From positions 1-12,790 of the forward strand of contig JAAENB010000383.1 of assembly GCA_024224995.1 (NCBI GenBank): DNA of 12,790 bases, given 5' to 3'. The DNA comes from a bacterium (GTDB lineage: Bacteria; Spirochaetota; UBA4802; UBA5550). Shown piece by piece: positions 7,065-12,790 of this stretch (position 1 is the stretch's first letter; each line of letters begins with the position of its first letter). Below the pieces are notes generated by a model. It had not been told where the DNA came from. It ran no database searches and saw nothing but the letters and a program-made list of their open reading frames with translations. Made by a program: the position numbers and the translations under genes.

Positions 7065-10000
7065 TTAAACTCCAATTTTGTTATTAACTTTTACCGAGTA
7101 CAACAGGGGAATAAAACCCAGGGTTACAAAGGTGGCAAAAACAAGCCCCCATGCCATTGTCAGTACCATGGGACGCAGCGCTGGGAAATCCCCTCCTATG
7201 CCGTAGGCTGTGGGCAGCAGCCCGGCAAAGGTCGTAAGAGTAGTAAGGATCACGGGCCGGAACCGTTCCGCCGCGCCTTGCGCTATAACCTTCGCACTGA
7301 CTCCTTCTCTTCCGCAGCGGTCATTAAGATGGCTGATCATCACGATAGTGTCATTCACCACCACTCCCATGAGTCCCAAAAACCCCAGAAGAGCGATCAA
7401 TGTCATGGGCTGCCCGTGGATCATTAGAGTAGCGCAGACCCCGGCAAAGGCAAAAGGAATAATTGCCATAATAAAAAAAGGCTGTAAATATGAATTAAAA
7501 ACAACTACAAGGATAAAAAAGATGCTTATGAAAGCGACAATAAGCGCGTAATAAAATCCCCTTAATCCTGAAGAGCTTTCCTCTTCCTGGCCTCCCAGCT
7601 CCATGCGTAAACCCGGTTCCGCAGCAACCCGCTTCTCAAATTTTTCCCGTACTCGAATGTTGACTTCTCTTGAAATAATTACCCTGTTATCGACATCTGC
7701 TGAAAGGGTTACGGACCGCTTGCCATTATTATGGCGTATCATCGCGCTGCCCGGTTCCATAGTGAGGCGGGCAAAGTGTTTTAAAAAGACCAGTTTGTTT
7801 TCTCTGTTGGCTACAGGAAGGTTGAGAATATTTTCGGGGCTAAACTTTTTCCCGTTCTTTATTCTCACCCGGTACGATATTTCTTCCCCGTCTTTTTGTA
7901 TGGACGTTACTACAAAACCGTCAAAGGCAGTTCTTACTGATTGAGCCACAGCATAGGCGCTAATTCCCATCTGCGCCATTTTTTTATATTGCAGCCGCAA
8001 CTGCAATTCTTCTTTTCCCCGCATGCTGCTTGTTTCAATTCCGCGAACACCCTTTATCTCTTTTAAAAAAGCCAGGGTTTCTTTTTCTATTAAATTACGG
8101 CTCGCTTCATTATTGCCGGTATATATAACTTCAACCGCTTTTCCCGTATCAAGAGCGCCAAGCGGTTCTATGCTTAAACGGTGGAATCCCTGTTGCTTTT
8201 TCAGCTCCTCAAATTTCGGTTTCATAGTATCCATTATTTCTTCTGAGCTTATATCACGATTTTCCGCCGGTTCCAGGTAAACCGAAGTCATTGCCCAATT
8301 GCTGCGGCGGCCGGCGCTTATCACATCACGGTCATGATGCCCTATTTGTGTGCTGAATCCTTTCAGCACTTCCGGGGAAATTGTTTCGCGAAGTATTTCC
8401 TCAACGGGTTCTATCATCATCGCTGTTCTCTCCAATGAAGTTCCGGGCCGTGCTTCAATGACAATATTGAAAAAATCCCTGTCTTCCTGCTGGTTAAGAA
8501 CGAACTTAAGAGAAAAGACTGCTGCCGTGATTATGAGAACCGCCAGGAGAACATATCCTGCCATAACCTTTTTCCGGTTCCGTATGGATATAAGCAGTAT
8601 CCCGGTATACCATTTTCTTACGGACACAAACCATCCGGCTTTTTCAGGTTTGCTCTCGGGCGGTGCCGCGTTTTTTAAATGAGCCGGTATAAAAAGTATC
8701 GCTTCCAGCAATGAAAATCCCAGGATCAGGGTTACTACGACAGGGATATCGACAATAAATTTCCCCATGATTCCTGGGATAAAAAAAAGCGGTAAAAAGG
8801 CTATAATGGTTGTTAGTACCGCGGCGCAAATGGGCTTAAACATCTGAGCCGTTCCTTTTACGCAGGCGTCGATTGATGTCATCCCCTGCTGCTTTAACGC
8901 GTATATCTTTTCACTAATCACAATGGCGTCATCTACCACAATTCCCAGCACCAGGATCATGGCTCCCATAGCTACGGAATGAAGCGTAATTCCCATTGGC
9001 TGAAAAAGGATAAGGGCTCCAAGTATTGAAAAAGGTATCCCAAAAGCGGCCCAGAAAGCGCTGCGAAAATCGAAAAAAAGTACCAGCACCAAAAAGACCA
9101 TAACAAACCCAATGAGTCCGTTTATTTTCAGAATATCAAATATCGCGCCGAGCCACTGCGAGGAATCATAAATAATATGGACTTCCACACTGGGGGGAAG
9201 ATTCTTTTTAAATTGTCCTGTTTTTTTCCTGAGATCTTCTGCCAGGGTAATAGCATCGGCATTTTCCCGCGCTGCCGCAATAAGGGCTATTCCGGGTTTT
9301 CCGTTCCCTCGATATAAAAGTTCGGGCGGTTCAAAAGATTCGGAAATCGCGGCAATACTGTTGAGGGAGAGGGCGTACCCTTCATAGTTAGACCGGACGA
9401 TTACCTTTTTTACATCCAGGGGATTATTATATTGCGCGAGAGTTAATATGTTTTTCTCCGCCACGAACGATTCTATGGTTCCGCCGCTCATGCGTATATT
9501 TCTATTTTTTATTGAAGCTATTATTTCACCAAACGATATGGACTGCTCTTTCATTTTTTTTATATCAACATTTATTGCTATTTCCCGTTTCCGGTATCCT
9601 ATCTTAGTTATTTTACTAACGCCATTTACTTCTTTTAATATTGTTTCAAGCTCCCTGGCATAGGCCCGGAGTTCCAGTTCCGGAATATCTCCTGTTAACG
9701 CGATTTCCAGAATACGCTGCCCTCCTGAGCCCAGCTCTTCTATGAGCGGTTTTTCCGTAACCGCTTTTGGCAGGCCCGTAACTCGAAGCAGTGAGTCTTT
9801 TATGGCGTCTTTTGTTTTTTCCTCATCTCCGGCGTCGGTATTAACTTCGACAAAAATAATCGAAAGATTCTCCATTGACATGCTGGTTATTATATTAATA
9901 TTCTCCACTTCAAGGAGCCGCTCTTCTATTTTATTCGTGACATTTATTTCAACATCTCCGGGAGAGGCTCCGGGGTACGATGCTGTTATTTTCATTATAT

Positions 10001-10130
10001 CATACGATACCGCAGGATCTCCCTGGCGCTGCAATGACATGACCGAAAAGATTCCAATTACTATGATTAATAGAACAACCATATTTGTTATCCTGGGATG
10101 CTCTAAAAAATATTTTGATAATTTTAGCAT
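7065..10130 (-). CDS. Second RND-family transporter permease (AcrB/HAE-like)
   Basis: A 1021-residue RND inner-membrane exporter, paralogous to the one at 1345-4539: both have YPGASP/FPGASP-DVE-NVT at residues 52-65 and nearly the same spacing of membrane segments. TM4 has D400-D401 in LGIVVDDAIVIS. TM10 has N926-D927 where AcrB has Lys940. TM1 is about 13-33, with two large periplasmic loops and twelve predicted membrane segments. The start is placed at the ATG at 10130 because GGAGGG (10141-10136) sits 5 nt upstream. An in-frame ATG at 10148 would add six residues (MIWRDI) that encode this same ribosome binding site, and has no site of its own. The TM10-TM11 loop is short, unlike in the first RND protein. 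It lies 84 nt after the AraC-family gene and is coupled to the Omp85-like gene downstream. No adaptor gene is present. Substrate unknown. Confidence 0.93.
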   Translation of the reverse strand: MLKLSKYFLEHPRITNMVVLLIIVIGIFSVMSLQRQGDPAVSYDIMKITASYPGASPGDVEINVTNKIEERLLEVENINIITSMSMENLSIIFVEVNTDAGDEEKTKDAIKDSLLRVTGLPKAVTEKPLIEELGSGGQRILEIALTGDIPELELRAYARELETILKEVNGVSKITKIGYRKREIAINVDIKKMKEQSISFGEIIASIKNRNIRMSGGTIESFVAEKNILTLAQYNNPLDVKKVIVRSNYEGYALSLNSIAAISESFEPPELLYRGNGKPGIALIAAARENADAITLAEDLRKKTGQFKKNLPPSVEVHIIYDSSQWLGAIFDILKINGLIGFVMVFLVLVLFFDFRSAFWAAFGIPFSILGALILFQPMGITLHSVAMGAMILVLGIVVDDAIVISEKIYALKQQGMTSIDACVKGTAQMFKPICAAVLTTIIAFLPLFFIPGIMGKFIVDIPVVVTLILGFSLLEAILFIPAHLKNAAPPESKPEKAGWFVSVRKWYTGILLISIRNRKKVMAGYVLLAVLIITAAVFSLKFVLNQQEDRDFFNIVIEARPGTSLERTAMMIEPVEEILRETISPEVLKGFSTQIGHHDRDVISAGRRSNWAMTSVYLEPAENRDISSEEIMDTMKPKFEELKKQQGFHRLSIEPLGALDTGKAVEVIYTGNNEASRNLIEKETLAFLKEIKGVRGIETSSMRGKEELQLRLQYKKMAQMGISAYAVAQSVRTAFDGFVVTSIQKDGEEISYRVRIKNGKKFSPENILNLPVANRENKLVFLKHFARLTMEPGSAMIRHNNGKRSVTLSADVDNRVIISREVNIRVREKFEKRVAAEPGLRMELGGQEEESSSGLRGFYYALIVAFISIFFILVVVFNSYLQPFFIMAIIPFAFAGVCATLMIHGQPMTLIALLGFLGLMGVVVNDTIVMISHLNDRCGREGVSAKVIAQGAAERFRPVILTTLTTFAGLLPTAYGIGGDFPALRPMVLTMAWGLVFATFVTLGFIPLLYSVKVNNKIGV

Positions 10131-10135
10131 AATAT

Positions 10136-10141
10136 CCCTCC
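10136..10141 (-). promoter_or_regulatory. Ribosome binding site fixing the second RND start
   Basis: GGAGGG on the minus strand, 5 nt upstream of the ATG at 10130. It lies inside what a start at 10148 would treat as coding, so it favours the shorter 1021-residue protein. Confidence 0.7.
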
Positions 10142-10178
10142 ATATCATGATAAAATATTCAAATTTTGAGCCGCTGTC

Positions 10179-10208
10179 GTCTTACCCGATCGATTAAGAC
10201 TTCTTTTT
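10179..10208 (+). other. Hairpin GTCTTA / TAAGAC between AraC and RND genes
   Basis: GTCTTA (10179-10184) pairs with TAAGAC (10195-10200) around a loop containing CGATCG, followed on the plus strand by TTCTTTTT. It would resemble a terminator only for plus-strand transcription, where no gene ends here. On the minus strand, the direction of the flanking genes, no T-run follows. It may be an operator or mRNA structure in the 84-nt gap, or chance. Confidence 0.3.
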
Positions 10209-10214
10209 AAAATT

Positions 10215-11363
10215 TTATGCTGATAGTTCTCTGAAACGGGATGGCGTCATGCCTGTATTCTTTTTAAAACAGGCGTTAAAAGTGGCTTTGGAATTAAAAC
10301 CGGCCTCATAAGCAAGTTCCAGTATTGAGGTTTTTCCTTTGCCCGGGTCCATGAGGTACTTTTTTACGGCTTCTACCCGGTAAAAATTGATAAAATCATA
10401 AAAACTTTGCTCCATTTTATCATTAATAAGCTGTGAGAGATTATGGCGGGATATGGATAGTTTTTCCGCAAGGCTGTCCAGGGTTAGAGCGGGATCTTTA
10501 AAGGATTCCCCGGTTTCCATGAGGTTTTTAAGCATAGTTCCGTATTTATCTGCTTCTTCATTGTCTAATAATGATTTTTCATACTTAACAGCCTGTTGTT
10601 CCGTATTTTCATCTTCCCTTGTTTCCGGCAGCAAAGAGATAAAAATTTCCGGCTGCCGCAGGCTGCGAAAGGCCAGAAGTATTATCAAAACAGAAACCGA
10701 CAATGCTATAAGAAAATCAGAAGTTTTATTTGATAGAATGCTTGATGGTATCAGTGAAAGAACTAAAAACATTTGCGCGATCAGAAACATCGAGATTATC
10801 ATAAACCTGGTCCAGGAGAGATATACCTTATCAATAGTTGAAAATACATTTTTTAGATTTTTCCGGTATTTTTTAAACAGCAGCCAGGAACTGAGAATAT
10901 ATGCGATAAAGTTCACCTGAACTGCTCCCCAGTAGATTATAAACCGCGCCGTCATTTCACCGTAGATCATATACTCGGCATTGATCTTCTCTTGAGCAGT
11001 GAGCATATATTCCGGCAAAAAATAAAGAAATCCCAATACTGAGGGGATAAAATGCGCAATATCCCTTTGCCGGAATTTATCTCCCGGTACTGTTGCAGCC
11101 CGGATATATAAATAAAAAACAGGCCCCACAAGCAGGTGGCAGGGCTTGCCTGTTAAAAAGAGATGCGGTACATAATAATATAGAGAGGTGGGATGGAGCA
11201 CACTGTAGCTTATACTGAAACTTAGCAATAAGAAAAAAAACGCCAGTATACGGTTCGCTCTTCTGTTTCCCCGCTGGTAAGTGAAGATGACAATTGAGAG
11301 AAAAAGACCCAGTATTATCCCTATTGTGTTGAGAAAAGAAAGGATATCAAATGATACGTTCAT
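10215..11363 (-). CDS. Membrane-anchored AraC-family transcriptional regulator
   Basis: A 382-residue protein with a hydrophobic N-terminal half and an AraC-type DNA-binding C-terminus. About seven membrane segments are visible, at roughly 6-28, 38-56, 76-90, 103-119, 140-163, 187-206 and 216-233. A charged cytoplasmic linker follows (about 245-290, rich in Glu/Lys). The AraC domain is about 292-382, with a first helix-turn-helix in LTLDSLAEKLSISRHNLSQL (293-312), and a second in ILELAYEAGFNSKATFNACF (347-366), ending with the typical G-MTPSRFRE. Such 7TM-AraC proteins are known from Bacteroidota and spirochaetes and presumably sense membrane or external signals. The ribosome binding site before the ATG at 11363 is weak (AAAAAGACTCC), hinting at low expression. 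It heads a likely operon with the RND and Omp85-like genes and diverges from the flavoprotein gene, the usual position for a local regulator. Confidence 0.9.
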   Translation of the reverse strand: MNVSFDILSFLNTIGIILGLFLSIVIFTYQRGNRRANRILAFFFLLLSFSISYSVLHPTSLYYYVPHLFLTGKPCHLLVGPVFYLYIRAATVPGDKFRQRDIAHFIPSVLGFLYFLPEYMLTAQEKINAEYMIYGEMTARFIIYWGAVQVNFIAYILSSWLLFKKYRKNLKNVFSTIDKVYLSWTRFMIISMFLIAQMFLVLSLIPSSILSNKTSDFLIALSVSVLIILLAFRSLRQPEIFISLLPETREDENTEQQAVKYEKSLLDNEEADKYGTMLKNLMETGESFKDPALTLDSLAEKLSISRHNLSQLINDKMEQSFYDFINFYRVEAVKKYLMDPGKGKTSILELAYEAGFNSKATFNACFKKNTGMTPSRFRELSA

Positions 11364-11421
11364 GGAGTCTTTTTAATTTTTTTAATTATTTAGTCAAGAT
11401 TATTCACTATTTTTTTTATTT

Positions 11422-11437
11422 ATTAACCCTGGTTAAT
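11422..11437. promoter_or_regulatory. Candidate operator palindrome in divergent intergenic region
   Basis: ATTAACC-CT-GGTTAAT has perfect 7-bp arms separated by 2 nt. It lies between the AraC-family gene and the flavoprotein gene, where an autoregulatory or shared operator would be expected. Binding by this regulator is inference; AraC proteins often use direct repeats, so another dimeric factor is possible. Confidence 0.4.
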
Positions 11438-11448
11438 GCATCCCGTTC

Positions 11449-11478
11449 CCATATATGGTATTCTTTTAATATATTAAA
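11449..11478. promoter_or_regulatory. Two further AT-rich palindromes before the flavoprotein gene
   Basis: CCATATATGG (11449-11458) and TTTAATATATTAAA (11465-11478) are both perfect palindromes. They lie 30-60 nt upstream of the ATG at 11508, where promoter elements should be. TATATT within the second could serve as a -10, but I see no convincing -35, so expression may need an activator. Confidence 0.35.
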
Positions 11479-11507
11479 GATATTAGTTATTATACGGAGG
11501 TATTTAC

Positions 11508-12587
11508 ATGAACGTTCTTATTATTAATTCAAGCCCCAGGGCAAAATCCGAAAGGTGCAGAACCGATCTTTTTCTCAATCCTCTTGTTGAGGGCATGAAA
11601 AGCGAAGGCGCGAACGTTGAAATCGCGTTTCTTAATGAAAAAGAGGTTAAACCCTGTTCCGGCTGTCTTTCCTGCTGGAGTCATTCTCAGGGGATCTGCC
11701 GCATTAAAGACGATATGACCAATGAGCTGCTGCCCAAATTTCTTAAATCGGACCTGGTGATTCTCGCTTCTCCTCTCTATTTTTTTAGTGTCACCAGTAC
11801 CATGAAAGCCTTTATCGACAGAACCTTTTGCATTGGTTTGCCTTTTGTCCGTGTCAAGAACGGGAGACGGTATCATCCCCCGCGATATGACCACATGCCC
11901 AAAATCGTTCCTTTTTCCGTTTCCGGACTTCCGGAGCCGGAAGTGTTCGATCAATTATCAAGTTTAATGCAGTATATTTATGGCGAACTATTCCCGGGTA
12001 TGCTGGCCGCGGAAATTTACCTGGCAGGGGCTGAATACCTGGCAGTTCCTCTTTATCATGAAACCATGAAAATAGTTCATTCCGCCCTGGAACAGGGAGG
12101 CAAAGAACTTATTCGGTCCGGGTCTATTTCTGTTGAAACCATGGAAAAAATTATCACTCCTGTTCCCAACCCGGAAATTATGGACAGTGTGATAAATGAT
12201 ATGTGGGAAACCTGTATTGAAAACAAGCTCACTCCCTATGAGCTGCAGGCTAAGGGAATCGCGCCCAGGGCAAGTTCTATCGACAGTTTTTTGGCTTTCC
12301 TGCGAATGGGATTTAACCCGGAAAAAGCCGCCAATGTTACGGCTTCTTTCCAGTTTAACTTTAACGGGTCCATGAATGAATCCTGCTTTTTTAATATCAG
12401 CAATGGAGTTCTCTCTACAGGAAAAGGAAAAACCCCTGATCCGGGTGTAACAGTAAACACGCCCTTTGACACCTGGCTCGATATTTCTTCGGGCAAGGCC
12501 GATGGGCAGAAGCTCTTTATGGAAGGGAAATATTCTATTGAAGGGGATGGATCGCTGCTGATGAGTATGGGGAATTATTTTAGTTGA
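11508..12587 (+). CDS. Iron-sulfur flavoprotein-like reductase fused to an SCP2-like domain
   Basis: A 359-residue cytoplasmic protein. Residues 1-205 form an NADPH-dependent FMN reductase/flavodoxin fold: strand MNVLIINSSPR (1-11) with the FMN phosphate loop, and ASPLYFFSVTSTMKAFIDR (87-105). Cysteines C50, C53, C56 and C64 give CX2CX2CX7C, the compact motif that ligates a [4Fe-4S] cluster in Isf-type iron-sulfur flavoproteins. Residues about 206-265 are a helical linker. Residues about 268-356 (FQFNFNG, then TVNTPFDTWLDISSGK, then LFMEGKYSIEGDGSLLMSM) match the SCP2 sterol-carrier fold, which binds lipids or other hydrophobic ligands. The expected role is electron transfer to, or reduction of, a hydrophobic substrate; the real substrate is unknown. 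GGAGG (11496-11500) lies 7 nt before the ATG. It diverges from the membrane AraC regulator, which probably controls it. The stop codon overlaps the start of the right-edge repeat. Confidence 0.87.
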   Translation: MNVLIINSSPRAKSERCRTDLFLNPLVEGMKSEGANVEIAFLNEKEVKPCSGCLSCWSHSQGICRIKDDMTNELLPKFLKSDLVILASPLYFFSVTSTMKAFIDRTFCIGLPFVRVKNGRRYHPPRYDHMPKIVPFSVSGLPEPEVFDQLSSLMQYIYGELFPGMLAAEIYLAGAEYLAVPLYHETMKIVHSALEQGGKELIRSGSISVETMEKIITPVPNPEIMDSVINDMWETCIENKLTPYELQAKGIAPRASSIDSFLAFLRMGFNPEKAANVTASFQFNFNGSMNESCFFNISNGVLSTGKGKTPDPGVTVNTPFDTWLDISSGKADGQKLFMEGKYSIEGDGSLLMSMGNYFS

Positions 12588-12700
12588 GAGCAGCTGCCCC
12601 TGCGAAACAGGGAAAAAATACGAAAGAAACTGCGGTGATACCGGGGTCTATTTCTGTCGGCCCCCCAACCCCCGGAGGGGGCGCAAGAGTTTTTGGAAAG
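12584..12700 (+). repeat. Composite two-hairpin repeat, right copy
   Basis: Matches the reverse complement of 85-195 across most of its length. First hairpin CCCTG-CGAAA-CAGGG (12598-12612) is followed by AAAAAATACG. The second hairpin is CCCCC-GGA-GGGGG (12669-12681), followed by CGCAAGAGTTTTTGGAAA. The same second module occurs at 318-329 (CCCC-AAA-GGGG). The match begins at TTGAGAG, inside which lies the flavoprotein stop codon TGA (12585-12587). Confidence 0.75.
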
Positions 12701-12716
12701 GCAATATACCTTTTTG

Positions 12717-12734
12717 GGTTTAGAAACCTTTTTT
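12717..12734 (+). terminator. Possible weak terminator downstream of the flavoprotein gene
   Basis: GGTTT (12717-12721) can pair with AAACC (12724-12728), closing effectively on a four-base loop, directly followed by T6 (12729-12734). The stem is short and AT-rich, so termination strength is doubtful. The preceding repeat hairpins may contribute. Confidence 0.3.
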
Positions 12735-12746
12735 CAGCATCTTCTT

Positions 12747-12788
12747 CCCCCTCGGGGGGGTAGGGGGGACTGGTGCCCCCACAGGGGG
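12747..12788. other. C/G-tract tail with hairpins at window edge
   Basis: Alternating C5 and G5-G7 runs, including CCCCC-ACA-GGGGG (12776-12788) and CCCC-CTCG-GGGG (12747-12758). The composition is far from that of the genes and resembles the GC hairpins of the repeat copies, so this is probably a further repeat unit continuing past the window. No coding potential is visible. Confidence 0.4.
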
Positions 12789-12790
12789 AT

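Noticed and set aside
7065..10148. Second RND protein starting at the ATG at 10148
   Set aside because: The GGAGGG lies between this ATG and the one at 10130, and homologous RND proteins begin just before TM1, as the shorter form does.
10453..10920. 155-codon plus-strand open frame inside the AraC-family gene
   Set aside because: It is the antisense shadow of a well-supported gene, without ribosome binding site or domain similarity. Other opposite-frame openings in the RND genes, the barrel and the flavoprotein were rejected on the same grounds.
12747..12788. G-quadruplex at the right edge
   Set aside because: G-runs are present, but they are intermixed with complementary C-runs that would favour hairpins, and the window ends before the pattern can be judged.

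Overview
The window looks like part of the chromosome of a Gram-negative bacterium with an outer membrane. It encodes two RND-type inner-membrane transporters, an Omp85-like outer-membrane barrel with a signal peptide, and a lipoprotein with a clear lipobox. Base composition is moderate and slightly AT-rich in the genes, with GC-rich intergenic repeats. A membrane-anchored AraC regulator, a REC-REC-GGDEF protein and a flavoprotein with a lipid-binding tail would fit a spirochaete or another non-proteobacterial diderm, but I cannot name a species or be sure of the phylum.

Layout: 1-576 has no convincing gene. It holds a ~105-bp imperfect inverted repeat (1-106 against 325-430) overlapping a composite hairpin-containing repeat, a single-hairpin copy of that repeat at 523-566, and another hairpin at 465-495. 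A small lipoprotein gene (577-1194, minus) diverges from a 1064-residue RND transporter (1345-4539, plus), which has a near-consensus promoter. Next come a REC-REC-GGDEF response regulator with a degenerate GGDEF motif (4634-5959, plus) and, convergent with it by a 4-bp stop-codon overlap, a three-gene minus-strand set: membrane AraC regulator (10215-11363), second RND transporter (7065-10130) and POTRA-less Omp85-like barrel (5956-7062). The barrel starts 2 nt after the RND stop. Diverging from the AraC gene across a palindrome-rich 144-bp gap is a flavoprotein with an Isf-type four-cysteine motif and an SCP2-like C-terminal domain (11508-12587, plus). The window ends (12584-12790) in another composite repeat copy, inverted relative to the one at the left edge, followed by GC-rich sequence.

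How the genes may work together (inference): the AraC regulator probably responds to a membrane or envelope signal and controls the divergent flavoprotein and/or the RND-Omp85 pair. Neither RND gene is next to a periplasmic adaptor or TolC gene. The coupled RND-Omp85 pair, together with a redox protein carrying a hydrophobic-ligand domain, suggests handling or export of a lipid-like or hydrophobic compound, possibly by an adaptor-independent route. The most unusual items are the Isf-SCP2 fusion, the RND-Omp85 coupling, the GGEGF site and the covarying two-hairpin repeats flanking the gene block.
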